Shown here: positions 56,806 to 63,676 of the stretch, one piece after another
Layout: each line of letters opens with the position of its first letter
Numbering within the stretch: the first letter of the stretch is position 1
From: a virus
IMG/VR virus record: IMGVR_UViG_3300044695_008209
Location: 118,778-182,777 of that record
Length of the DNA stretch: 64,000 nucleotides
Direction: 5' to 3' (one strand)
Translations under genes and position numbers: made by a program
Notes under the pieces: model-generated
The model's input: the letters and a program-made list of their open reading frames with translations, nothing else
Database searches by the model: none
What the model was told of the DNA's origin: nothing

Positions 56806-57846
56806 TCATCCCCACAGGTTCACCACGGTGATGTCGACGTTGAAGACGCTCTTCACGCGGCCGCGCAGGTCGCTCGTGTACTGGGCGTCGAACTTGCCCT
56901 CGAGCATCTTGAGCGCCATGGGGACCGACGCGAAGGAGAGGTAGTCCTCGACCACCTGCTCGAGGTCGCGGGTCGACAGGCCGTACCCGTACTTCCCGCC
57001 GCGGGTCTCCTTCGCCAGGGACTGGAGGCTCCCGATGAACTTCACCTCCTCGGCGGAGGGCTTGCTCGGGAACTTCGAGTAGAGGATGGCCTGCTCGGTC
57101 TTGTCCTCCATGAAGGGCACCTCGATGAACTTGAAGCGGGACCGGAAGTCCTCGTTCAGGTCGTAGGTGCCGCCGTACCCAGGGTTCATCGTGCCGACGA
57201 TCCAGAGTGTCGGCCGTGCGACGAGAACCTGCCCGGCCTTCACCTCGTCGCCCTCCTTCACCTGCACGAGGCTCTTCGCGACCTTCCAGTCGTGGGCCTC
57301 GCCGAGAGCGTCGACGACCAGGGTGGTCTGGTGCTCGTCGATCCCGTACATCTCGATGACCCTGCCGTCCCCGGGTGCCACCACGGCCTCCGCCAGGCGG
57401 TACACGGCGCCGACGTGCGGCAGGTCGACTTCGCGCCGGTAGTCGGCGATGGAGTTGACGGCCTTCTGGGCCTCCTCGTTCAGCGCGTTGATCTCCTCGA
57501 GCACCAGCACGCACCTGCCCGTCTGGTTGGCCACGTCGATGGCGGTCGCGAGGACGCCCAGAGTGAAGTAGCTCTCGTCGAAGCTCTTGAGGGTGAACGC
57601 GCCGAGCAGGTGGCGGTCCCCGGTGTCGGCGGTGCAGCTCTTGCGCAGGAAGGGCACCTTGCGCTCGAAGGCCCACTGCTCGATGTTCAGCGTCTTGCCC
57701 GCGCCCTTGGGGCCCTTCAGGATGAGGGGAGCCTTCCACGCGAGCTTGTCGAGGACGGCGAGGATGCCCGTCTTCTGGAAGCCGGGGAACGCCCGGGCGA
57801 CGAGCTGGTCGGTGGAGATGCGGCGGATGTCGGTGTTCTCGTACAT
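56806..57846 (-). CDS. MoxR/CobS-type AAA+ ATPase with barrel-sandwich insertion
   Basis: 346 aa. Walker A GPKGAGKT (45-52), Walker B VLVLEEIN (113-120, with Glu in place of the usual Asp at the first acidic position), sensor 1 GTMNPG (218-223) and the arginine-finger region NEDFRSRF match MoxR/CobS ATPases. Between Walker B and sensor 1 lies an insert (about 147-211) reading VVAPGDGRVIEM and VQVKEGDEVKAGQVLVARP, the pattern of a barrel-sandwich/biotinyl-lipoyl-like hybrid domain. It lacks an obvious modified lysine motif. These ATPases drive remodelling together with VWA partners, as encoded just downstream. The gene is preceded by a terminator. Confidence 0.8.
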   Translation of the reverse strand: MYENTDIRRISTDQLVARAFPGFQKTGILAVLDKLAWKAPLILKGPKGAGKTLNIEQWAFERKVPFLRKSCTADTGDRHLLGAFTLKSFDESYFTLGVLATAIDVANQTGRCVLVLEEINALNEEAQKAVNSIADYRREVDLPHVGAVYRLAEAVVAPGDGRVIEMYGIDEHQTTLVVDALGEAHDWKVAKSLVQVKEGDEVKAGQVLVARPTLWIVGTMNPGYGGTYDLNEDFRSRFKFIEVPFMEDKTEQAILYSKFPSKPSAEEVKFIGSLQSLAKETRGGKYGYGLSTRDLEQVVEDYLSFASVPMALKMLEGKFDAQYTSDLRGRVKSVFNVDITVVNLWG

Positions 57847-57888
57847 GACGTAGGTAGATTCCGGGTAAATGGTTGGGGGTACAACAGA

Positions 57889-57915
57889 AACGGCCCAGGG
57901 GGTACCTGGGCCGTT
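57889..57915 (-). terminator. Rho-independent terminator
   Basis: AACGGCCCAGG (57889-57899) and CCTGGGCCGTT (57905-57915) pair perfectly with a 5-nt loop. On the - strand it is followed by TCTGTTGT. It ends the ParB-like transcription unit, 25 nt after the small membrane gene. Confidence 0.8.
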
Positions 57916-57939
57916 CTGCCTACATGGGGGAGTGGACCG

Positions 57940-58095
57940 CTACGCGTCGGCAGGCCGAGCAAAGACGGGGAGGGTTCGGGCCACGGGGGTGTACCGGGGC
58001 CTGCCCTTGAAGTCGAAGGTCACGAGGAACAGGACGATGGCGCCCGTCAGCTCGCCGACTCCGAACACGATGTTGCTGTCTGCCCACGTGATCAT
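57940..58095 (-). CDS. Tiny membrane protein, 51 aa
   Basis: ATG 58095 lies 2 nt after the ParB-like stop, with GAGGAG from that gene's end as ribosome site. The frame encodes a polar start, one hydrophobic stretch (VGELTGAIVLFLVTFDF) and a basic tail, closing at TAG 57940. Size, coupling and the terminator directly behind make it a probable real gene. Function unknown. Confidence 0.5.
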   Translation of the reverse strand: MITWADSNIVFGVGELTGAIVLFLVTFDFKGRPRYTPVARTLPVFARPADA

Positions 58096-58097
58096 GC

Positions 58098-58994
58098 CTA
58101 CTCCTCGTCGGGGTCTTCCGCTTCCGCCTGCTCGACACCGGGCGAGGACTGTACCTCACCTTCCTCCGGCTCGTACTGGATGGCCGTCTTGGCTTCGTCC
58201 TCCGAGCAGAGCCCGAGGATGTAGCGGATGCCCATCGCGACCCCGTGCGCATTGCGCTTCTTGGGGTTCGTGCTGGCCTTCTCGGCGTCCGCCAGCATGT
58301 TCATCAGGCGCTTCTTGCTCGGCTTCGAGACCTTGTCGGGGTTCCCCTCGACCTTGGCGTCCTCGAGCTTGATGAGCTTCTCCGCGCCGGCGCGGGCCTG
58401 CTTGACCCGCTTGTCCTGGTCCTCCTTGGACAGGTTCTTGGCCAGCTCGTAGGCCGCGCTGATGGAGATGAGCTTCTCGCGAAGCGCCTTCTTCAGCTCG
58501 TCGCTGCCCTTGCGGTGGATGGTCAGGCGGAGCGAGATCCACTGGCCGCTCCGGTGCATCTTCTTGGCGAGGAACTCCTGCGAGTGGCCCTCTTCCTCCA
58601 CCATCCGGAAGATCCACTCGCACTCGTCGACCGGGTCCACGTCGGCCCGCTCGATGTTCTCCACGCCGTTGAGGATCTTGGCGTCCTCCAGCGTGCCGCC
58701 GTACTGGGTGCAGCGCACCTCACCGTCGCCCCAGTCCGGGTCCAGGTTCGCGCGGATCCACTGGATGGCACGGAGGCGGCGGGACCCGCACACGAGCTCG
58801 ATGATGTCCGCCCCGTCCTCGGGGTCGGTCACCGACATGACGACGAGGGGGTTGAGCAGCCCGTCCGCGTAGATGCCCTCCGCGAACTCCTTGAGCGACT
58901 CCTCGTCGTACTGCGTGCGGATGTTCTTGACGTTGCGGCCGACCTTGATCTGCTCGATCGGCAGGTTGATCGTCTGATGCTCGATCTGGTACAT
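58098..58994 (-). CDS. ParB-like protein
   Basis: 298 aa, AGGA upstream of ATG 58994. Residues 8-80 form a ParB N-terminal/Srx-like domain: INLPIEQIKVGRNVKNIR, LKEFAEGIYADGLLNPLVV and GSRRLRA (70-76), the nucleotide-binding box of ParB proteins (normally GERRxRA). Residues 125-180 form an HTH (EEGHSQEFLAKKMHRSGQW). The C-terminal half is charged and helical, ending in an acidic tail. Phage ParB-like proteins act in partition, transcription control or DNA modification; no parA or parS was found, so the role here is open. Confidence 0.75.
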   Translation of the reverse strand: MYQIEHQTINLPIEQIKVGRNVKNIRTQYDEESLKEFAEGIYADGLLNPLVVMSVTDPEDGADIIELVCGSRRLRAIQWIRANLDPDWGDGEVRCTQYGGTLEDAKILNGVENIERADVDPVDECEWIFRMVEEEGHSQEFLAKKMHRSGQWISLRLTIHRKGSDELKKALREKLISISAAYELAKNLSKEDQDKRVKQARAGAEKLIKLEDAKVEGNPDKVSKPSKKRLMNMLADAEKASTNPKKRNAHGVAMGIRYILGLCSEDEAKTAIQYEPEEGEVQSSPGVEQAEAEDPDEE

Positions 58995-59035
58995 GAAGTT
59001 CCTGGGAGTTGAAGGTACGTTGGCGGGGACTAATC

Positions 59036-59064
59036 CCTATGCCACCGGCGGCGCCGACTTTTCG
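59036..59064 (-). promoter_or_regulatory. CATAGG variant of the CATAAG promoter class
   Basis: On the - strand CGAAAA, 17 nt, CATAGG followed by GATTAG, about 42 nt before the ParB-like ATG. It overlaps the stop codon of the upstream gene. Confidence 0.38.
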
Positions 59065-59402
59065 CGCATGATCCACTTCTCGTGGATCGTGAAGCTGTAG
59101 GTGAACACGCTGTCGCCGTCCGCGGCGTCGAAGACGACCAGCCACCCGGCGCTGCCCACCTGCACCACCACGTCTTCGCCGACGTGGTGGACGCTCCGGC
59201 GCAGGGCTGCTGCGAGCTCCCCCACCACGTCGGCAGGTGGACCATCGCGGAAGTCCTTCACGGGCCGGATGCTCGTGCACGACCTGCAGATACCAGAGCA
59301 CAGGTCTCGGAGGTGCCGCAGGTTCGGAGAGAAGGAGGGGAACTTCACGGGCGTACCTGCCCGGCCAGCAAAGGCCTCCCGCGCGTCGATGACTCCGCTC
59401 AT
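59037..59402 (-). CDS. Hypothetical protein with Cys pair, 121 aa
   Basis: ATGA overlap with the upstream gene. Residues about 35-43 hold CSGIC and CTS, a possible metal site; the rest is a small alpha/beta domain (HVGEDVVVQVGSAGWLVVFD, SFTIHEKWIMREKS). The ending contains a promoter candidate. Unrecognised. Confidence 0.45.
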   Translation of the reverse strand: MSGVIDAREAFAGRAGTPVKFPSFSPNLRHLRDLCSGICRSCTSIRPVKDFRDGPPADVVGELAAALRRSVHHVGEDVVVQVGSAGWLVVFDAADGDSVFTYSFTIHEKWIMREKSAPPVA

Positions 59403-59659
59403 GCTCTCTCCTTCCGGCGCTTCTGCCGGAGCTCCAGGTAGGTGAGGATCTCATCCTCGGTCCACGCGTCCAGGAGGGCGGTGGCCATGTCGTCGTCCGA
59501 CACCTGGTCCAGGATGACCGGATCCAGCGTCGTGACCTCCCGCACACCACGTGCAAGCAGGACGAAGGCGCCAGACCGCTGCAGGCTCAGCTGGGCGAGC
59601 TCACCGAGCTTCATCTTGAACTCGGCGGGGGAGTCGTGGCTGAAGTCGAGGTCGGGCAT
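59399..59659 (-). CDS. Small helical protein, 86 aa
   Basis: TAGGAG about 7 nt before ATG 59659. Acidic start (PDLDFSHDSPAEFKMKLGEL), a hydrophobic patch (GAFVLLARGVREVT) and a basic helical end (LELRQKRRKERA). Lies directly behind a strong inverted repeat that may control it. No family recognised. Confidence 0.48.
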   Translation of the reverse strand: MPDLDFSHDSPAEFKMKLGELAQLSLQRSGAFVLLARGVREVTTLDPVILDQVSDDDMATALLDAWTEDEILTYLELRQKRRKERA

Positions 59660-59677
59660 TGCTGACTCCTACACCGC

Positions 59678-59710
59678 GTGTACTCACACCGTCAAGGAGT
59701 GTGAGTACAC
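59678..59710. promoter_or_regulatory. Perfect 12-bp inverted repeat, operator or attenuator
   Basis: GTGTACTCACAC (59678-59689) and GTGTGAGTACAC (59699-59710) are exact reverse complements 9 nt apart, in the 52-nt gap between two - strand genes. It is AT-richer than the surroundings and not followed by a U-run on the - strand, so an operator or an attenuator is preferred over a terminator. Confidence 0.55.
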
Positions 59711-59711
59711 T

Positions 59712-59993
59712 TTAGGACTTCGTCCGCCCCTTCAGGATGTGGATGTCCGGGTTCCAGGCACGTTCTGCGTCGTGCTTGTGGAGCTCTTGCAGGATCAGGG
59801 TGACGATGCCCGTGGCCAGCACCTGCAGGAGATCGGGGCGCGTGGTGCCGATGCTCACGAGGACGACGTTCTCGTTCGCCGAGGAGAACCCGACGGACAC
59901 GAACGAGACCCACGGCATCTCAAGAAGATCGGTTTCGATGGCCTCGCGGAGGCTTCGCAGAGACGAGGAGAGGACGGGGTGTTCGGTCGACAT
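59712..59993 (-). CDS. Hypothetical protein, 93 aa
   Basis: ATG 59993 is chosen (GAGG lies rather far upstream); TTG 60011 is an alternative. It overlaps the 137-aa gene by about 74 nt. Beta/alpha mix: MPWVSFVSVGFSSANENVVL, ATGIVTLILQELHKHD. No family recognised. Confidence 0.42.
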   Translation of the reverse strand: MSTEHPVLSSSLRSLREAIETDLLEMPWVSFVSVGFSSANENVVLVSIGTTRPDLLQVLATGIVTLILQELHKHDAERAWNPDIHILKGRTKS

Positions 59994-60333
59994 CGGCGGT
60001 CGGAGCCTCAACGGGTTCTTGAAGGAGTTCGGTCTTGTAGCTCTCCACGGACTGCCCGGGGCGCCAGCCCACCAGGCAGTCGCTCGTGAAGGTCCCCTGT
60101 TCGCGCACGATGTCGACGGTGCCGTCCGACCACTCCCCGATGACGATGTAGGTCGCGTCGTCTCCGGGGACGGATATCTTCTGGGCGAGCACCACGTCGC
60201 CCTGCACCATCTCCGCCTCGATCACCCCGAGCTCGTGCTCGATCGCGTCCAGGGCTGACTCCACGCGCATCTGCGCCAGCCGAGAGAGCCGCCGGTCTAC
60301 CGCCATCGAACGTAGGCGCGTGCGGAGAAGCAT
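59920..60333 (-). CDS. Hypothetical protein, 137 aa
   Basis: ATG 60333 has no clear ribosome site; ATG 60306 is another option. Residues 10-45 are helical (LSRLAQMRVESALDAIEHEL), and 50-95 are strand-rich (ATYIVIGEWSDGTVDIV). The last 30 residues, overlapping the next gene, are Pro/Arg-rich. Unrecognised. Confidence 0.42.
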   Translation of the reverse strand: MLLRTRLRSMAVDRRLSRLAQMRVESALDAIEHELGVIEAEMVQGDVVLAQKISVPGDDATYIVIGEWSDGTVDIVREQGTFTSDCLVGWRPGQSVESYKTELLQEPVEAPTADVDRTPRPLLVSAKPPRGHRNRSS

Positions 60334-60373
60334 TCTTGCTGTGTGCTAACACCTGCGCGAGATGTGCGCCGCA

Positions 60374-61870
60374 CTACCCGAGTTCGACTTCGAGGAAGTC
60401 CATCTGGACCTTGTTGTCCACGTGCTGGTTCGTCCACTGCGCGGTGACGCGGACCACCGCGGTCTGCGTGGTGTTGACGTTCGGGGAGGCGTCCTGCTTG
60501 GCGGTCAGGTTGAGGGAGCCCTGCCCAGCGCCCGTCTTCCAGAGCTGCCGGAAGACGCGGGTGGTGTCGACGCTGACGGAGAGCACGTGCCCGTCATAGT
60601 CCAGGACCCAGTTGTCCCCGTCGGCGACCGTGAGCGCCAGCGTCACAAGCGTGACCGGAGTGGCTGCGTTGAGGAAGAGCTGCAGGCGGATGGACAGGGG
60701 CTGACCGCCGGCGTTGGTGTCCACGACCGTACCGCCCGCGCGCACCCGCAGCCTCCGCCCAGGGAGGAAGGTGTTCGACGGCAGCACTCCGCTCGCCTTG
60801 TTGAACGCAGTCTCCGCAGAGGTGTTCTGCACCAGAGCCGAGACATCGTCGTTGACGTAGAGGGTGCCGCCCACCTTCACGCCCAGACCGGCCGTCACGC
60901 CCATCTTCGTGATGATGCTGCCGTCGACGTCGAGGTCCTTCAGCACCGCCACCTTGCCGACGCCGAGCGTGATGATCTCGGCGCCGTTCGTGGTGTTGAC
61001 GTCGATGTAGATGTTGCCGGCCTCCTTCACCTGCCAGGCACCCGCGGTGTTGTCCGCGACCGCGAAGGACGCAGTCAGGGCCGTGACTGCGTAGACACTC
61101 CCGACGACGTTGTAGGTGAAGCCGCCCGCGGTCTGCGTGTAGCCGCCGTTGGCGGTGATGAGCCCGGTGACCGTGAGGGCGCCACCAAGGGCCATCAGGC
61201 CGGTCCCGAGGAAGGTGTGCTTCGGGTTCGTGGTCGCGTTGCCGTACTTGACCTCCTCCGACGCGTTGGTGGTGATGATCTCGTAGTACTTGTTCGCCCC
61301 CTCCTGAATCGTGTAGGGGGTCGCGACGTTGTCCTTGATCGCGTAGCTGTACGAGGCCCCGACGTAGACGTGAGTCGCGTTCACCGACCCGTAGGTCAGC
61401 GTGCGCGTCCCGAGGGTGCCGTAGCTCATCGGCTGGTTGACGGCGTCGTTGCCGATGTTGATGGGCCCCGCGCTGGAGTTGATCTCGAGCGCGGCCGCGC
61501 TGTCGAGGGTCATCCCGCCAGTGCTGGTCGCCGACCACCCGCCGAGACCCGCGCGCATGGTGAGCTTCGCGGTCGTGACCGTCGAGGGGTCCGCCCCGAC
61601 GATAACCTCTTCAGCACCGTCCGTGGTCTTGAAGACCATGTACCGGTCGGTGCCCTGGATGACCGCCCACGCCTCCGCCGTGTTGTCGATGAGCGCCTTG
61701 TTGGCCTCGGGCACCGTCGTGAGCATGAAGGCCCGCTCGACGCCAGCGGAGTCCCGGGTGTAGGGATATCCGTCGTTCTTCCAGTACACCCGGTCGACGC
61801 TGGCGGCGGGGTTGGTAGGCGCAGCGCCGCGGCGGAAGTCGATGTGGTCGGTGGTGATCAGGCCGGACAT
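60374..61870 (-). CDS. Tail fibre/appendage protein, 498 aa
   Basis: GGAGAG precedes ATG 61870. The N-terminus TTDHIDFRRGAAPTNPAASV, DRVYWKNDGYPYTRDSAG is a common phage fibre start that attaches to the particle. The middle consists of Thr/Gly/Ala-rich strands with repeated MVFKTTDGAEEV-like and NIYIDVNTTNGAEI elements. The last 150 residues (LPGRRLRVRAGGTVVD, WVLDYDGHVLSVS, VVRVTAQWTNQHVDNKV) match a C-terminal jelly-roll domain frequent in phage fibres and spikes. Receptor binding or head decoration is likely. Confidence 0.62.
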   Translation of the reverse strand: MSGLITTDHIDFRRGAAPTNPAASVDRVYWKNDGYPYTRDSAGVERAFMLTTVPEANKALIDNTAEAWAVIQGTDRYMVFKTTDGAEEVIVGADPSTVTTAKLTMRAGLGGWSATSTGGMTLDSAAALEINSSAGPINIGNDAVNQPMSYGTLGTRTLTYGSVNATHVYVGASYSYAIKDNVATPYTIQEGANKYYEIITTNASEEVKYGNATTNPKHTFLGTGLMALGGALTVTGLITANGGYTQTAGGFTYNVVGSVYAVTALTASFAVADNTAGAWQVKEAGNIYIDVNTTNGAEIITLGVGKVAVLKDLDVDGSIITKMGVTAGLGVKVGGTLYVNDDVSALVQNTSAETAFNKASGVLPSNTFLPGRRLRVRAGGTVVDTNAGGQPLSIRLQLFLNAATPVTLVTLALTVADGDNWVLDYDGHVLSVSVDTTRVFRQLWKTGAGQGSLNLTAKQDASPNVNTTQTAVVRVTAQWTNQHVDNKVQMDFLEVELG

Positions 61871-61912
61871 GGGACTCTCCGAGAAGTTGGCTGCGCGATG
61901 GTATCGCGCCGG

Positions 61913-62464
61913 TCAGGGGATGAGGTACAGGTCGCCCTGGACGTCGATGTGGCCGTCGACGGTGAAGGAGCGGAAGACGATGTGCTGCGTGCCGGAGGCG
62001 ATGACGTCGTCGACCTCGGCGGGGACGGTGTTCGGCCACCCGTAGACGGGGCCCGGAACGCGCCCGGACTGGATGATCAGGTCTCCCTGCACGTCGAGGG
62101 TTCCCTGCACGTCGAGGTCGCTGATGATGAGCTCGGTCTCGTCGGCGATCACGACGTCGTCGCCGACCTCGATCACCTGCTCCTGCGACCAGCGCAGTCG
62201 GTACAGGTCGGAGGGTGCGCCACCGGCTCCGTACCCGTGCCGGATCCACCGACCCGGACCTCCCGTCGGGATCACGATGTCGGGGAGGCTCTCGGCGAGC
62301 ACCGAGGTGTAGTCGTAGAAGTAGAGGCTGTTCTCGTCCTCGACGTAGATGCCCTGCTTGTCGTCGACGTCTGCGGTCGGAGCCAGACGGAGCTCGGCGA
62401 TGTCCTGTACCGGCTGCGCCAGCGTCTCGTTCGGGCCACGGTGGGTGATGATGCGCTGTCCCAT
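61913..62464 (-). CDS. Structural protein of the fibre cluster, 183 aa
   Basis: ATG 62464 overlaps the upstream stop (TGATG); longer frames are antisense-like and rejected. Residues 25-80 (LRLAPTADVDDKQGIYVEDE, YDYTSVLAESLPDIVIPT) resemble fibre-attachment segments. Residues 125-183 are regular short strands (ISDLDVQGTLDVQGDLIIQS and DGHIDVQGDLYLIP), as in beta-helical fibre pieces. Confidence 0.52.
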   Translation of the reverse strand: MGQRIITHRGPNETLAQPVQDIAELRLAPTADVDDKQGIYVEDENSLYFYDYTSVLAESLPDIVIPTGGPGRWIRHGYGAGGAPSDLYRLRWSQEQVIEVGDDVVIADETELIISDLDVQGTLDVQGDLIIQSGRVPGPVYGWPNTVPAEVDDVIASGTQHIVFRSFTVDGHIDVQGDLYLIP

Positions 62465-62835
62465 CAGACGGGCCGGGCCAGCGCGAGCCACGCGTCGAGG
62501 GTGGGCGACGTGCCACTGGGGGTGCCTTCCACAGCGAGGGCCACACGATCGGCGCCCTGGGCTTCGACGAGCACGCAGTCGGACCCGCTCACGACGATCT
62601 GGTTCCCCTTGTGCCACTTCCCGGACACCTCGAAGTACCAGTAGAGGCGGACCCGGAAGACCGGGGAGGTGCCGCCGGTGGAGAAGAGCACGTGGACGTA
62701 CTCGTTCTGCTGGAGGATGTGCCCGTGGCTGGAAGACGTCGGCACCGTCGTGGCGGCCGACACCCCAGCCAGGACACGACGCGCATCTGCCGTGTTCCCG
62801 GCCTGTGCGGTTGTGGTCTTGACTCGACGGGCCAT
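62464..62835 (-). CDS. Small structural protein of the fibre cluster, 123 aa
   Basis: GTAGGAG 4-5 nt before ATG 62835; first gene of the - block. Beta-rich with a Trp/Tyr core (FRVRLYWYFEVSGKWHKG, IVVSGSDCVLVEAQG, TPSGTSPTLDAWLAL), consistent with a compact sandwich domain. Related small proteins accompany fibre genes in other large phages. Confidence 0.5.
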   Translation of the reverse strand: MARRVKTTTAQAGNTADARRVLAGVSAATTVPTSSSHGHILQQNEYVHVLFSTGGTSPVFRVRLYWYFEVSGKWHKGNQIVVSGSDCVLVEAQGADRVALAVEGTPSGTSPTLDAWLALARPV

Positions 62836-63097
62836 GGTGCTCCTACACGAGCGAGGGTGGTCGGGTCCATACTACCTCGCCTCGACCTCGGATGCCCGTG
62901 GTTCGGGGCTAACGGAACTCCTCCGCTCGGCAGGGGGGTGCGGAGGCGCCAATGCCCCCCTCGAGAACAGAGTTCTCGTGTCTGGAAGTTCCATGAAAAG
63001 GGGTGTTCAACATGAAGGCCCTTCCTTCATAGTCCAAACTCAAGAAGGGGGCTCTGCGGGTTCATTTAGGGCTAAGAGCCAGCCAGCACTTGAGCGA

Positions 63098-63116
63098 GAA
63101 TCTCGCCGTGAGATTC
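63098..63116. promoter_or_regulatory. Inverted repeat, possible operator
   Basis: GAATCTC and GAGATTC (7-bp perfect arms, 5-nt spacer) lie 50 nt before the start of the 80-aa gene and overlap the upstream element of its weak promoter candidate. Confidence 0.4.
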
Positions 63117-63141
63117 CTCGGATTTCCCCCGTCGTGGTAGG
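63114..63141 (+). promoter_or_regulatory. Weak promoter candidate for the two small + genes
   Basis: TTCCTC, 16 nt, GGTAGG, ending 25 nt before ATG 63166. The hexamers are poor matches to sigma-70 consensus; location between an operator-like repeat and a strong ribosome site is the main support. Confidence 0.2.
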
Positions 63142-63165
63142 CTCTTGTGCTCAGGAGGTCCCCCC

Positions 63166-63408
63166 ATGAAGACCGAACACGTCAAGATCGGCCGGCTCGA
63201 CATCGGCATCCCCGTCTTTCAGCTTCTGGCCGCGATTCCTGGCGGTGTACGTGCCGCAGTCGCGTCCGGCGCTGACAACCACGACCCCGACAGCCCGGGC
63301 GGTGAGAAGGTCACGGCCGGTGAGGTTGCCGAGGATGTTGCTGCCTTCTTCAAGGCGTGGGGCGACGCCGCCCTGCCCGCCATCCTCAAGGCGAACAAGC
63401 TCGGGTAG
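63166..63408 (+). CDS. Small protein, 80 aa
   Basis: AGGAGGT lies 7 nt before ATG 63166, one of the best ribosome sites in the window. The sequence (KIGRLDIGIPVFQLLAAIPG, GEVAEDVAAFFKAWGDAALP) has two amphipathic helices separated by an Asp/Pro-rich loop. Function unknown; high translation is implied. Confidence 0.5.
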   Translation: MKTEHVKIGRLDIGIPVFQLLAAIPGGVRAAVASGADNHDPDSPGGEKVTAGEVAEDVAAFFKAWGDAALPAILKANKLG

Positions 63409-63446
63409 CCTTGCGCTCGGCTCTCGACGCGAGATAGGACACGGGC

Positions 63447-63644
63447 ATGACCACCAAGAACATCCTCGCCATCCTCGGTGCCCTCATCGCCGGAGCCGCA
63501 GCCGCGGCCGGAGCCCTGCAGGCATCGGCGCCTGACCCCGTCGTCTGCCCTGTCTGCCCCGTCTACGTGGAAGCGCCCCCGGCGGTCATCGCGCCGACGC
63601 CCGAGATCGTCCCGGCCGATCCGGCGATCAGCGCTCCGATCTAA
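63447..63644 (+). CDS. Small exported or membrane-anchored protein, 65 aa
   Basis: AGGA is about 8 nt before the ATG. Residues 5-25 are a hydrophobic helix (ILAILGALIAGAAAAAGALQ) that could be a signal peptide or anchor. CPVC (34-37) and a Pro/Ala-rich tail follow. A spanin-like or periplasmic role is possible but the sequence lacks a lipobox. Followed by a terminator. Confidence 0.45.
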   Translation: MTTKNILAILGALIAGAAAAAGALQASAPDPVVCPVCPVYVEAPPAVIAPTPEIVPADPAISAPI

Positions 63645-63649
63645 GGGAC

Positions 63650-63673
63650 GAGGCCGCGCACCTGCGCGGCCTC
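63650..63673. terminator. Bidirectional hairpin terminator
   Basis: GAGGCCGCGCA (63650-63660) and TGCGCGGCCTC (63663-63673) are exact complements separated by 2 nt, between the small + gene and the converging methyltransferase gene. Confidence 0.72.
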
Positions 63674-63676
63674 TCC

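Larger units (their letters stand above)
62836..63165. other. 330-nt divergent intergenic region with hairpins
   Basis: No convincing gene in either direction. Contents: a perfect 7-bp hairpin CGAGAAC/GTTCTCG (62962-62978), an inverted repeat GAATCTC/GAGATTC (63098-63116), and a lower GC content around 62990-63130 than in the genes. It must hold the promoters for both flanking units. A small RNA cannot be excluded; no tRNA cloverleaf was found. Confidence 0.5.

Noticed and set aside
54462-57846. Cobaltochelatase (cobalamin synthesis) assignment for the AAA+/VWA pair
   Set aside because: The pair resembles CobS/CobT in domains only; no CobN or other cobalamin gene is present, so only a generic MoxR/VWA call is made.
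59668-59695. TTGACG-N16-TGTAGG promoter on the - strand
   Set aside because: The putative -10 is the ribosome site of the 86-aa gene and leaves no room for a leader.
60362-62644. Long + strand open frame opposite the fibre cluster
   Set aside because: It spans three - strand genes and their gaps and has a repetitive Val/Asp/Gly/Arg composition.
62941-63090. Possible tRNA in the intergenic region
   Set aside because: No cloverleaf with a T-loop GGTTCRA and matching acceptor stem could be drawn on either strand.
63411-63438. TTGCGC-N16-GATAGG promoter on the + strand
   Set aside because: GATAGGA is 8 nt from the ATG and more likely acts as the ribosome site.
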